NCBI RefSeq assembly: GCF_006517175.1
Contig: NZ_CP041186.1
Span: 5,731,074 to 5,795,073, forward strand
Length of the DNA stretch: 64,000 bases
Source: Persicimonas caeni
GTDB lineage: Bacteria; Myxococcota_A; Bradymonadia; Bradymonadales; Bradymonadaceae
Direction of reading: 5' to 3'
Each line of letters begins with the position of its first letter. The first letter of the stretch is position 1. Below, one piece after another: positions 8,665 to 18,900 of the stretch. A program made the position numbers and the translations under genes. Under the pieces are notes generated by a model. It saw only the letters and a list, made by a program, of their open reading frames with translations, did not search any database and was not told where the DNA came from.

Positions 8665-10998
8665 GTGAAGCCGAGAAACGTCTATTGTTTTTGTATGTGT
8701 CTACTTTTGTCGGTCTGTGGGGCGGCGTGTGGTGAGAGCACGTCGCCGGAGCCGGAGCCGGCCCAGGCTCCGCCGTCGGAGGCGTCGGACCCACCGGGCG
8801 AGTCGGAGTCGGCACACGCCCCTTCAGCCCGCCAGACACGGTCGCAACCGCTGCTCGGCGAAACCACCTTCGACTCGAGTTCGGCCGTGTGTACCTCGCT
8901 GGAGCGCGAATACTTGGAGGACTGGTCGTTCGTCGCCAAGACGGTGGTCACCTCCGAGGCGTTCGAGCAGTGTATGTACGACCGCATCGTCACCCAGGGC
9001 GATTACATTCCCTGTCAAGAGGATCCCGCACACAGCACTCCGCAGGAGAGCTACGAGACCGCCCTGGAGGCGGTGCGCAATGTCAATGATTTGGAGCTTC
9101 GTTGCGACGCGCTCACCAACAGCGGCAACGCCTCGGCCTACATCGGCTCGTATGGCAACTATACCGACGATACGATGACCTTCCACAGTTGGCTCGACGG
9201 GGTCGTCGAGTCCATCGGTGAACTCGACACCCACGCCGATGACTGGACGATGTCGGACTACGATCAGTACGGCAATCGCACCGGCTGCAGCGACCCGTCG
9301 GGAGAGTGTCGCTGGGCACCGTTTCCTTGGCCCATCAATCAGGGCTCGGACATCGTGGTCCATGAAGCGCTGCACCAGCAGGGCTACCGTCACGCCGAAG
9401 ACAGCAACGACACCACCTGCACGCCCACCTCGTCGTCGGGCTATTCGATGTACTCGAACAGCATGCCCTACATCGTGGGCAGTTGCATCAACCGCGTGGT
9501 CACTCGCTCTGCCGATCACTGCTCGCCGATGTGCGAGGGGCGCGACGCAGACTCGCTGTTCGACTGTCGCAAGCGCGGCCGCCTGAACCTGGTCGATACC
9601 TACACCGAACCTTCGGGAGGGTATACCTGCTCGCCGCACTTCGACCCGTCGCGCAACGGGCTCGGGGTGCTCGAACTCGACTCGAACTCCGAGTTGGACC
9701 TGGTCGACAATATGCCCCATGGCGAACGCTTCGGCAGCTGGGTCAACGGCATGTACGACTCGGTGGCAGTCACCGGCGACATCTGGCCCTATCCGTCGGA
9801 CGGACGCGAAGAGTTCGTCGTGATGAGCGGCTGGGGGATCGGCGTGATCGGCTGGGATGAGAATAACTCGTTTGACGATGAGGCCATGGCCGCCGACGGG
9901 ACCACCTTCACCCATTGGGGAGACGGCTCGGGCGAGTGGACCCACCAGACCGGCTGCAACGGGATCTGGCATGCAGGGCGCTTCTCCAGCCAGACCCAGT
10001 ATGGCTCAGCGACACTGCGCGACGAGATCTTCATCGAGTGTTCCAATACCGGCATTGGCATCTTGTCGGTGTATAGCGGCCAATTTCGCACGCGAAACTA
10101 CGAGCCGTGGGGCACCGCCATCGGCGGACCTTACGGTCACTGGACGATTGGCTCGACCAATGACTTTGTTGGCTTTGGCGACTTCAACGGCGACGGCCAG
10201 ACCGACATTCTGGTCCAGAGTGGCTGGGGCATTGGCTTGCTGTCGCGCACCGGCTCGAATGGGGCGCTGCAGACGCTCGATCTTCGCTCGTACTCCAGCA
10301 GTTTCGGCAGCTGGTCGCTGGGCAGCGACAACGAGGTGCTTGCCGTGGGCGACTTCAACGGCAACGGCCGCGACGAGTTCATCATCCGTGACGGTTGGGG
10401 CATCGGCGTCATCGGCATCAAGAGCGGCGATACCCGCTTCTCAGACTACATGATGCGCTCCTTCGGCACGACCGTCTCATCGAGTTGGACGCTTCGGAGC
10501 ACCGATACGGTCGCCGGGGCCGGGCGCCTGAAGTGGGGGCCGAGTGAGTCGATCGACAAGGACAGTATCCTGCTGATGGGCGACGACGGGCTCGCCGTGA
10601 TGAACTTCAACAGCAGCAACATGTCGCCTTACATCGATTCCAACCAGCACGTCCAAAATGGCAACGCCATCGCTGGGCTGGGCAGTCAGGGGCACTGGAG
10701 CTACGACACCGCTGACAACTGGATCCCCTACCGCGCGTTCGGCGACTGGGACGGCGACGGATTCACCGAGTTTCGCATCAAGAGCGACTGGGGAGCTGCG
10801 GTCGTCGGGCGGACCAGCGCGAGCGACTCCCTGCGCGTGCATTCGATCCACAAGTACTCGTGCCCGGGCACGTCGGATTACAACGCGTGCCACGGAGGAT
10901 TGGCCGGCGGTTGGCTGGTCCGCCGCTACGACGGCATCATCACCCAACCCATGCAGAGCCCATGGGGACATGATTTTGCGGTGTTTCGTCGCTACTAA
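8665..10998 (+). CDS. Secreted lipoprotein with metzincin zinc motif and FG-GAP-like repeats
   Basis: 778 residues from GTG 8665, preceded by GGAGGG at 8655-8660. An in-frame upstream ATG at 8581 would place the promoter inside the gene. The lipobox is CGAAC (Cys 22), followed by a Pro/Glu/Ser linker. Residues 233-243 read HEALHQQGYRH, the full HExxHxxGxxH zinc signature of metzincin proteases. YSMYS (260-264) is a plausible Met-turn. About ten Cys suggest disulfides. The C-terminal half has repeats of the type VGDFNGNGRDEFIIRDGWGI, similar to FG-GAP/VCBS calcium-binding propeller blades. Likely a cell-surface zinc endopeptidase; substrate unknown. Transcription ends at the hairpin at 11023. 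Confidence 0.85.
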   Translation: MKPRNVYCFCMCLLLSVCGAACGESTSPEPEPAQAPPSEASDPPGESESAHAPSARQTRSQPLLGETTFDSSSAVCTSLEREYLEDWSFVAKTVVTSEAFEQCMYDRIVTQGDYIPCQEDPAHSTPQESYETALEAVRNVNDLELRCDALTNSGNASAYIGSYGNYTDDTMTFHSWLDGVVESIGELDTHADDWTMSDYDQYGNRTGCSDPSGECRWAPFPWPINQGSDIVVHEALHQQGYRHAEDSNDTTCTPTSSSGYSMYSNSMPYIVGSCINRVVTRSADHCSPMCEGRDADSLFDCRKRGRLNLVDTYTEPSGGYTCSPHFDPSRNGLGVLELDSNSELDLVDNMPHGERFGSWVNGMYDSVAVTGDIWPYPSDGREEFVVMSGWGIGVIGWDENNSFDDEAMAADGTTFTHWGDGSGEWTHQTGCNGIWHAGRFSSQTQYGSATLRDEIFIECSNTGIGILSVYSGQFRTRNYEPWGTAIGGPYGHWTIGSTNDFVGFGDFNGDGQTDILVQSGWGIGLLSRTGSNGALQTLDLRSYSSSFGSWSLGSDNEVLAVGDFNGNGRDEFIIRDGWGIGVIGIKSGDTRFSDYMMRSFGTTVSSSWTLRSTDTVAGAGRLKWGPSESIDKDSILLMGDDGLAVMNFNSSNMSPYIDSNQHVQNGNAIAGLGSQGHWSYDTADNWIPYRAFGDWDGDGFTEFRIKSDWGAAVVGRTSASDSLRVHSIHKYSCPGTSDYNACHGGLAGGWLVRRYDGIITQPMQSPWGHDFAVFRRY

Positions 10999-11022
10999 GC
11001 GACCACGCTGACGCCGCCTCCG

Positions 11023-11065
11023 GGGCGCCCGACCGGCAGTTCGACTGCCGGTCGGGCGCCCTTTT
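11023..11065 (+). terminator. Strong rho-independent terminator
   Basis: An uninterrupted 18-bp stem (11023-11040 with 11044-11061) with a TCG loop is followed by TTTT. It lies 25 bp after the metzincin gene stop and may also serve the convergent gene. Confidence 0.9.
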
Positions 11066-11086
11066 ATCGTTTGACGAGCCGACACT

Positions 11087-12928
11087 TCAGCCAATCAGCT
11101 TGGTGCGAAGCTCTTCAAAATCATCGGCGTCGAGCTGCCACGCCTCGTACGGCACGTCGACCAGCTCGTGGGGGGAGTTCTGCCAGCGCCGGCGGCTCGG
11201 CTCGGGGGCGACCAGGTAGGCCTTGGGGTGGTCGGGGGGATGGAACATCAAGACCCAGCCGTGGATCTCGTCGGCGTCCGACTCCCAGCGGCGAAGCCGG
11301 GTGGCCTCCAATTCGTCGTAGCGCCAGCGCACCGGACCGATGGTCAGGCTGTCGGCGGCGATGACGAGTTCTTCCTCTTGGCGGACGTCGGCGCTGCGCA
11401 AGATCTCGAGGCGCCAGCCCGACCAGCGGGTGCGCCAGCCCAGCGCGAACGGGACCAAAAAGAGCCAGGCGGCGGCCACGGCCAGCGCGGCGGGCATCCA
11501 CGAGTAGTGGGTGACCGGGTTCGTCGAGCCCGGGTCGCCCAGAAGGTGGGCCACGGACAGGGCGGCGACGCCGAGCATAAAGACGATCGGAGGGGCGAGC
11601 ACGGCCACGATTTCGGCCAGGCCGGCCGGGGCGTAGCCTGCGCGGATGCGAAAGCAACTGCTGTGCAGCGCCTCGGCAGTCGGCTCGGCGGCTTCTTCGG
11701 CCGCGGGCCCGTCGCTCTCGGCGGGCTCGTCGATCTCCTCGGTTTTGCGCGCGGTGTCGGTCTCTTCCCAGGCGGTGGAGTCACCGCCGCGGGTGTAGAG
11801 GCGTTGCGACGAGATGTCGGCGGTGGGCGTGGAGCTCGTCTCGGCGAGTTCGGGCTCGGAGTAGTCGCTGACCGAGCTCGACTCGAGCGTGCTCATCTCC
11901 GGCTCGGAGGTCGGCTCTTCGAGGGGGACGATGCCGTGGACGAAGCCCTCGTCGGGGATGGTGTCCGAGGGTTCGTCGACCGCCAGATCGGTCTGGCGGG
12001 TGGTGTCGGGGACGGTGGGTTGGCCGACGTCGTCGATTTCGTCTTCGAGCTCGTCGGCCTCATCGCGGCTCGGCTCGCTGGCTTGTTCGGTGACTTGTTC
12101 GGTGACTTGTTCGGCAACCGGATCTTCTGGGGCGGGGGGCTCTTCTGGAGTAGCGGGCTCGGGGCCGACCGCCTCGAGCCGCTCTTCGAGCGCCGGATTG
12201 GCGCCCACGAGCCCCTGACGGGCGCGCTCGAGCATGCTTTCGAGCTCGTCGAGCCCCGCGCGGGTCATCTCGAGGCCCTCGTCGACCAGGGCGGTGATCG
12301 GAGCCCAGCGGTCTTGGATTTCGGCGGCCTGGTGACGCTGTTCTTCCCACAAGTCGGCGATCTCCTGGCGCGCGGTGCGCCCGCGGCCGATCTCGCCTTC
12401 GCGCACCAGCGCCTCGATGGCGTCGATGTCGCTCTCGCGCTGGGCGTCTAGCTCGGTGAGCACGCCGTCGAGCCAGCGCTCGAGGGTTTTTCGGGCCTCG
12501 CCGGCCACGCGCTCGGCCTCGTCGCGCAGCGCGTCGAGGTAGGCGCGCACCGCGTCGTAATCGTCGACGAGCTCGTCGTGGGATGCCTCGGCGGAGTCGT
12601 CGAGGGCCTGGTCGGCCTGCTCGTCGAACCAACGCTCGACGAATTCCTCCACGCGTCCGGCGCCCAGCGCCACGGTGCGCGGACCCAGGATGCCTTGATT
12701 GTCGACGCTGTCGTCGGAGAAGCGAAACAGCTCGCGCACCCGCACAGGCGAGAGCTTGAGCCACTCGGGCAGAGCGCCCGTGTGCTGGCGCAAGCGCTGC
12801 TCGTAATCGGGCAGCGCATCGAGCAATTCGTTGCGCAGGTCGTCGATGTCTTCATCGAGACCCAGTAGGGCGCGCCGAAGAATCTCGGCGCGTCGTGCAT
12901 CATCTGAGATGTTGCTCGCCACGCTCAC
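11087..12928 (-). CDS. Coiled-coil membrane protein with acidic linker, function unknown
   Basis: 613 residues, GTG start. Residues 1-260 are Glu/Asp/Arg-rich helices with coiled-coil character. Residues 270-430 form a low-complexity acidic linker rich in Glu, Pro, Ser and Thr with QVTEQVTEQ repeats. Two transmembrane helices follow near 455-485 and 500-520. A C-terminal domain of about 95 residues looks like a PH-like or DUF-type beta barrel (VRQEEELVIAADSLTIGPVRW). I recognise no family. The long acidic linker suggests a cytoplasmic tether between the helical region and the membrane. It faces the divergent response regulator across 228 bp with no other gene. Confidence 0.75.
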   Translation of the reverse strand: MSVASNISDDARRAEILRRALLGLDEDIDDLRNELLDALPDYEQRLRQHTGALPEWLKLSPVRVRELFRFSDDSVDNQGILGPRTVALGAGRVEEFVERWFDEQADQALDDSAEASHDELVDDYDAVRAYLDALRDEAERVAGEARKTLERWLDGVLTELDAQRESDIDAIEALVREGEIGRGRTARQEIADLWEEQRHQAAEIQDRWAPITALVDEGLEMTRAGLDELESMLERARQGLVGANPALEERLEAVGPEPATPEEPPAPEDPVAEQVTEQVTEQASEPSRDEADELEDEIDDVGQPTVPDTTRQTDLAVDEPSDTIPDEGFVHGIVPLEEPTSEPEMSTLESSSVSDYSEPELAETSSTPTADISSQRLYTRGGDSTAWEETDTARKTEEIDEPAESDGPAAEEAAEPTAEALHSSCFRIRAGYAPAGLAEIVAVLAPPIVFMLGVAALSVAHLLGDPGSTNPVTHYSWMPAALAVAAAWLFLVPFALGWRTRWSGWRLEILRSADVRQEEELVIAADSLTIGPVRWRYDELEATRLRRWESDADEIHGWVLMFHPPDHPKAYLVAPEPSRRRWQNSPHELVDVPYEAWQLDADDFEELRTKLIG

Positions 12929-13156
12929 TGCCTACATCGGTGGGGGTCGATCGCCGCGCACACACTAATCTGTTGCGGTCGGTCCACGCAACAGCAGCGC
13001 CAGTGTGGCACGTCTGCGGCGGGATGCAAGACTTTGATCAAATCGCCCATCGCGCTGGAAGCTCGCCCAGCGCTGTTTATCTTTGTGTGCGCAAGCTCCA
13101 TTCGGCCGATCCTAGAACGCCATCGTGCCAACATGTTTCCAAGGGAGGTGATGGTC

Positions 13157-13531
13157 ATGAATAAGCGTATGCTCGTGGTCGAAGACGAAGAAAACGTGCG
13201 CGAGAGCGTCGCGGCGCTGCTCGAGGTCGAAGGCCACGAGGTCTTGACCGCCAATAACGGCGCCGAAGCGCTGGCAGTCCTGCGAAATGGACCGCCCGTC
13301 GAACTTATTTTTCTCGATTTGATGATGCCCCAGATGGACGGCTGGGCCTTTCGTGCCCGGCAGCTCAACCAGCCTCAGTACCGCGACATTCCGGTGGTGG
13401 TGCTCTCGGGCGCTCACGAAATCGAGCGCGAGGTCGCCTCGCTCGAGCCGTCTGCGGTGCTCCGCAAGCCGGTGGGTATCCAGGAGCTGCTCGACGTGAT
13501 CAACGAGGCTTTGCAGCAAAAGCCGAACTGA
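13157..13531 (+). CDS. Single-domain response regulator (CheY-like)
   Basis: 124 residues, a receiver domain alone. Acidic pocket E9-D10-E11, phospho-acceptor Asp54 (FLDLMMP), switch Ser in VVLSG and Lys in RKPVG are all present. I chose ATG 13157 because GGGAGGTG ends six bases earlier; ATG 13151 is too close to that site. With no output domain it probably relays phosphate or acts by protein contact. Its partner kinase is not adjacent; the window's kinases lie near 28.5-31.3 kb. Confidence 0.92.
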   Translation: MNKRMLVVEDEENVRESVAALLEVEGHEVLTANNGAEALAVLRNGPPVELIFLDLMMPQMDGWAFRARQLNQPQYRDIPVVVLSGAHEIEREVASLEPSAVLRKPVGIQELLDVINEALQQKPN

Positions 13532-13564
13532 GTCGCCGTGCGATGTTTGGTTGAAGTGGGTGGT

Positions 13565-14749
13565 TCAGTAGAAGTGCGGCGCGGCCATCAGCACCATCAG
13601 GTTGGCGCCGGCGTGGTAGACCACTGAGGCGGCGATGGTGTCGGTGCGCTCGCGCAGCCACCCGAAGACCAGCGACGGAAAGAAGACCGCCGCGCGGGTG
13701 ATCATGATCGCGCCGCCCACCGGAATGAGCACGTGACCGATGGCGAACAACACGCTTGTGAGCGCGTTTGACGCAGAAATCCCCAACACCCGACGTCCGT
13801 CCTCACCTTCGCGTTCGCCGCCGCCGCGCGCCCGGCGTCTGGCGGCGAACGCCTCCGACAGCCTCGTCTGCAGATACCCGCGGTAGAAGAACTCTTCGGG
13901 CAACGCGATAAAGACGAGCTGGGTGAGCACCCACAACACAATCCAGGTGAGCCCGCGGTCGATCTCGACGGTCGAGCCCGCCTCGATCTCGGCGGCGCCC
14001 TGACGGATCACCACCGGCGCGTCGGACTCGGGGCGCCAGGCGTTGATGCGCAACGCGTCGGGCGTGCCGCCGCCGGTGGGCCGGCCAATGCGCACCTCGG
14101 TGCGCTTGTGGGGCTGGGCGAGCTCGATCGTCCACTCGCTGTGTTCGCCGGGGCCGGTCTTGCCCTCGGGGCCTCGCAGCGTGGCCGGGCCGATCACCCG
14201 CGGGCGAAACGCCTCATCGGCCCTGAGCGTCACCTCGACGGGCTCTTGGCCCGCACGCATGCCAATGTGCAGGGTCTGACCCGAGGCCCACGTCCACACG
14301 CCCGATTCATTACCCCATTGGTCCGGCCGCCCGTCGAGCTCGACCGGCCACTTGAAGAAGTTGTCGACCGAGAAGGCGTACTCGCGCTCCATGACCTTCG
14401 TCTCCCACCACCAGTAGCCGACCGCGAAGGGCCCGAGCGTGATGGCGGTGAAGACGAGTCCCCAGATCGCGCCGCGCCCGGCGCGCTCCCAGGTCAGCCC
14501 GAAACGCTCGAAGCTCCAGCCTTTGCGAGTGAGCCACCAGTAAGGCAGGCCCACGAAGACCGCGGCGACGAGCGCGTACAGGTTCTGGGCGACGATGGGG
14601 ACGGCAGAGGCGACGAGCACGCAGGCCAGCACCAAGAGCAGGGCGCCGACGTAGATCGCGCCGGACTCCTGGAGGATGGGCTTTGCCGCGGCCTGCTCGT
14701 CCTGCCTATCGGTCTGGTGGGGCTGCTTGTCGGTCGGCGAGTCACTCAA
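13565..14749 (-). CDS. CPBP-family intramembrane metalloprotease with extracytoplasmic insert
   Basis: 394 residues. Two transmembrane helices lie near 33-72, another near 93-115, followed by a beta-rich soluble insert of about 140 residues (120-262). The CPBP core then has EEFFYRG (E285/E286), the second-motif His339 in FAIGHVL and His379 in YHAGANL, the conserved metal-site residues. CPBP (Abi/Rce1-like) proteases process CAAX-type or bacteriocin-related substrates, and some relatives (myxosortases) process C-terminal sorting signals. The insert between the N-terminal helices and core is unusual. The start is TTG 14749, overlapping the upstream lipoprotein gene by 8 bp. Confidence 0.82.
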   Translation of the reverse strand: MSDSPTDKQPHQTDRQDEQAAAKPILQESGAIYVGALLLVLACVLVASAVPIVAQNLYALVAAVFVGLPYWWLTRKGWSFERFGLTWERAGRGAIWGLVFTAITLGPFAVGYWWWETKVMEREYAFSVDNFFKWPVELDGRPDQWGNESGVWTWASGQTLHIGMRAGQEPVEVTLRADEAFRPRVIGPATLRGPEGKTGPGEHSEWTIELAQPHKRTEVRIGRPTGGGTPDALRINAWRPESDAPVVIRQGAAEIEAGSTVEIDRGLTWIVLWVLTQLVFIALPEEFFYRGYLQTRLSEAFAARRRARGGGEREGEDGRRVLGISASNALTSVLFAIGHVLIPVGGAIMITRAAVFFPSLVFGWLRERTDTIAASVVYHAGANLMVLMAAPHFY

Positions 14750-15962
14750 GGCCGCTTACCTTTTGGACGGCGCGCACGCTGCGCAAAATGAGGGTGTCTT
14801 CGTAGCTGCGGAGCTCGAGTGTACCGGTGGGCACCTCCCCGTACCAGTTGACCTGGCCGGACTGCGGCTCGAGTTCGTACAGCAAGTTGGGATCGGCTTT
14901 GCGGCGGAGCAACAGGTAGAGCTTGCCGCCGCGGGCGGCCACCGGGGGCTCGTCGTCGCCGACGGTCGCCGACCACAGCAACTCGCCGGTGTCGGCTTTG
15001 GCGGCATAGATCGCCTCGTCGACCTTGAAAAGCACGACGCCCAACTCACCGAACGCGTGTGTCCAGGTGGCGCGGGGGCGCGCTTCGAGCCCGAGCCGCC
15101 AGATGGGCTCGTAGGACTCGAGGTCGAAGGCGGTCATCTGAATCGCGTCTGCCTCGTCCTGCTGGGCTGGCACGAAAAAGAGCCGCTCGCCGTCGGTGGC
15201 GTAGAAGGCCGCGCGCCCGCCGCGGTTGTCGAAGGGGCGGTAGCGCATCTCGACGCCCGAGTAGGGATAGCGGCGCGTCAAGCCGCTCAGGGTCGCCGAG
15301 TTGAGCGCGTTGGCCGCCGGCTGCGGGGCCATGCCCGCCCAGAACTTCATGATGCCGTCCCACTTCGCCTCGCCCGACTCGGCGTCGACGCACGCCGCCT
15401 CCGTGCCCCCCGACCACAACGTGCCCGCGCAGACGAGCCGCGGCAGAATCGGGGCGATGAACGAGCCGCGAAAATTCGCGGTGAAGTTCTTGGCGTTCTC
15501 GGAGCGGTCGAGTCGGTAGTGCCAGTTCAACTCGCCGGAAGGCGCGTACGACACCAGACGCATGTCCCAGCCGGGGCCGTCGGGCGGGGTCGCATAGGCG
15601 ACCAGCCGCGTGCCGTCGTCGAGGACGCGATACGCCTCCGGCTCGCAGCCGGCCAGCTCGAGGGGGCGCTGCTCGTCGTCGCTGAGCGGAAAGCTCTCGG
15701 CGGGCGTGCCGTCGGGCTCGAAGATCTGGTGACAATCGGGGAACTTACGCGCCTCGCTCAACGCGAGCTCTTCGATGGAGTGGCTCCCCGGGTTGGTCAG
15801 GTCGACCGCCTCGGGCGGCTGCCAGGCGTGGGTGGTGACCTCGGGCTTGTCGACCTCGGGCGCCTTCTCCGCCGACTCCCCTTTGTCGCACCCGCTCCAC
15901 ACGGACAACGCGAGGAGCACCAGCGCGAGCTTGGCTGCCTGCTGTGGGACCATGCGCATCAT
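14742..15962 (-). CDS. PQQ-like beta-propeller lipoprotein
   Basis: About 406 residues. The signal peptide ends in LSVWSGC (lipobox). The body has propeller-like blades of alternating 'W-x-Y-x-L ... D-x-x-S-G-E' type (YAPSGELNWHYRL, VDAESGEAKWDG, AKADTGELLWSA, LEPQSGQVNWYG), as in PQQ_2/BamB-like domains, with no catalytic residues evident. ATG 15962 forms an ATGA overlap with the stop of the helicase gene; ATG 15953 has better spacing from GGAAGG and may be used. It lies between and is coupled to the nuclease-helicase and the CPBP protease. Confidence 0.75.
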   Translation of the reverse strand: MMRMVPQQAAKLALVLLALSVWSGCDKGESAEKAPEVDKPEVTTHAWQPPEAVDLTNPGSHSIEELALSEARKFPDCHQIFEPDGTPAESFPLSDDEQRPLELAGCEPEAYRVLDDGTRLVAYATPPDGPGWDMRLVSYAPSGELNWHYRLDRSENAKNFTANFRGSFIAPILPRLVCAGTLWSGGTEAACVDAESGEAKWDGIMKFWAGMAPQPAANALNSATLSGLTRRYPYSGVEMRYRPFDNRGGRAAFYATDGERLFFVPAQQDEADAIQMTAFDLESYEPIWRLGLEARPRATWTHAFGELGVVLFKVDEAIYAAKADTGELLWSATVGDDEPPVAARGGKLYLLLRRKADPNLLYELEPQSGQVNWYGEVPTGTLELRSYEDTLILRSVRAVQKVSGLE

Positions 15963-18900
15963 CCCTTCCATGTGACCACGTGGGTTTGGGGTTGCTCGAT
16001 GAGCCGGCGGTATAGCGGGTTGAGCTCGAGACATGCGCGGCTTCCGAAGACGATGAGTTTTTTGCGGGCGCGGGTCAGCGTGACGTTCAGGCGGCGCTCG
16101 TCGGCCAAGAAGTCGCCGGCGCGCTCGGTCTTCACCAAGCTCACCAGAATGGAGTCGCGCTCGCTTCCCTGGAAGCGCTCGACGGTGTCGACGTCGACGC
16201 CGCCGGCGCGCTTGCCCAGCCGGTCGGCCAGGAGCTGGCGAATCCAGTAGACCTGGGCGCGAAACGGGCTGACGACGCCGATCGACGCCGGCTCGTCGCT
16301 CGACTCGAGCAACGCGGCGACCGTGTCGACGACCGCCTCGGCTTCGAGCTTGTTGTGCCGGGCCTGGTTGTGCGGGGACTGGCCCTCGTGAGCGACGTCG
16401 GCGAAGACGAGCGGGTGGGCCGGGGCGAGCAGCTCACCGGTCGTCTTGGCGAGCGCGCCCGATTCCAGCGCTCCCGGGTCGACCGACAGCATATGCCCGG
16501 CGACCGACTCGTGGGCGCGAAGCTTCTCGTCGTAGAACGCCCCGTTCGAGAACTCCATGATGTCGGCGTGCATGCGGTACTGCTCGTCGAGCATCACGTA
16601 CGGAAGCTTCTCGATGAGCCGCTCGAACAGGCTTCGATCGAGGCCCGCGCAGCCCATCTCCTCGAGCTCCACGCGGCCGCGGTCGTCGAGGAAGTTGGTG
16701 TGCGTCTGCTCGTTTTCCACGATCGGGGGCAACTGGCGGTGGTCGCCCACGAGCACGAAGCGCTCGCCCAGGCTAACCGACGCCAGGGTCATCGGCTCGG
16801 TGATCTGGCCCGCCTCGTCGACGATGGCCACGTCGAAGGGCGTGTCGCCCAACTCGCGTTGCAAAAACTCCATCTCGGCCGACTTCGCGCACCGGTGCGC
16901 GGTGCTGGCGATGACGCTCTTGCCGAGCAGGTCCTCGGCGAGCAGGTCGAGCGAGGCGGTCTGGGCGGCGTAGTCGGCGGTGAAATAGTCGAGCGGGTGG
17001 CGCCCCGACGCCTCCAGGCGGCGCGTCAGGTCGGGGCTTCGAGTGCTGTGGCCCACGCGCACAAAGTCGTCGCAGCCCACGTCGAGCAGCTTGGTCAAAA
17101 TGGTGTCGACGGCGGTGTTGGTAAACGCCGAGACGAGCACGCGCTTGCCGCGGGCGACCAACTCGCGCACCGCGTGGGCGATGACGGTCGTCTTGCCGGT
17201 GCCCGGCGGGCCCTGGATGAGCGCGCCGCCCGGCGCCCACAGCGCTTGGCGCACCGCCGCCTTCTGGCTCGGGTTGAGCGACGCGGCTGCCTCGCCGAGC
17301 GTGTAGCCGTTGTCGACCGCCTTCATCAGCTCTTTGGCGCGCTCGCCGTCGGGCCGGAAGAGCACCTCGATCTTGTCGGGGCTCCCCTTGGCCAGCGTGC
17401 GGTACAGCGCGTGGTGCGCCTGTCGAAAGCCCAGGCGCGCCGGCAGGTCGTCCAAAATCCAGCCGTCCTCGGGCAGCTCGTTGGCGATGCCCGCCCCGCG
17501 CGAGGCGATGGTGATCTGGTCGCCGTCGACCGCCACGACGCGCCCGCGCAGAATATGAGACGTATGGAAGTCGCCCCGGTGGGCGATGAGATAGTCGCCC
17601 GGGCTAAAGATCTGGCCGTGCTCGCCGCTGAAGACCACGTAGCCCGACTCCGAGCCCACGCGCACACGGCGCATGTTGTCGACCGCGGCGTAGTTCTCCT
17701 TGCGCTCGTGCAGCCGCCCGCTGTGCAGCACTTTGCCCAGCTCGGCGGTCGCCGCCCAGCGCTCCATCTCGATGAGCCGCGAGAAATGTTCGTGCCATGT
17801 CCAGGCCCGCGCGACGAGCTCGGGGTCGGAGCCGAGCCACGGCTCGCGGGTGATCGCGTCCCACGGCGAGGCCTCGTCGGACAGCCCCAGGATCGCCGTC
17901 TGCGCCTGGCATCGGTCGCGCCGGAAATTGCACGAGTTCGACCGACACGCCCGCGGGTGCTGCATAAAGAAGGGCACGTCGTACTCGTAGTCGGGGTCGA
18001 CGAAGCTTCGCAGACACGCGATGAGCTCGTTGCGGGCGCGTAGGATGCGCCGCTCGCGCTCGGTATCCTCCATCGGCGCGGCCTGCATGCGCCCCTGCTT
18101 CGAGTACAGCAGGTGGCCGGTGATCGTCAGGCCGCGCTCTTCGGCCAGCCCGTCCCACAAAAACTTGTAGAACCGAACCTGGCTCATGTGCCCGTCCCAG
18201 CTCTTGCCCGACTTCAATTCGACGATCTGCAGGCCCTCGCGGGCGTCCTCGGCGACCAGGTCGACACGTCCCTCGATGCCGTAGCGCGTCGAATAGCGGG
18301 TCACCTCGACGTTGCGGCCGCTCCAGCCCACCCGGTCGGTCTCCGGCGAGTCGTTCGTGCGTGGGGCAGTGAACCGGCGGATATTGTCGAAGTGCTGCCG
18401 GGCGTCTTTGCGAAGCCTGGGCAAATCGGTGTCGCGCAGGCCGGCGGCGAGCATGTCGAGGCGAAGCTCGCGCACGCGGTCTTCGAAGGCGTCCTCGAAG
18501 CCGGGCGGGTCGGGCTCGACGAGGTCGTCGAGTAGGCCGTGGACCAGGTTTCCGAACACCAGCGGGCGGCTCGAGCCCCCGCGGTCACGCTGGTCAACCA
18601 AGAACCGGCTCGGGCACCCCTCGGCCTTGAGCACATCCGACACGCTCATCGGCATATGCGGCTCGAGCACCGGCAGCGTCTTGTCCTGGCTGGTCAAAAA
18701 GCGCTCGCCGGCGGAGTTGGTGATGACGCGCGCGTCGAGCAGGTTGAGCTCGCAGCCATCCCAGACCCACTTGACGCTGTCGAAGACCTCGGGCGCCTGC
18801 TTCTCGTAGAAGAACGCGCCGAGCTGCTCGTCGCCGAGGGACTTGTCGGCGTACATATTCAGGTAGAACTTGATGCCCTGTCCGAACTTCGGGTGCTCGA

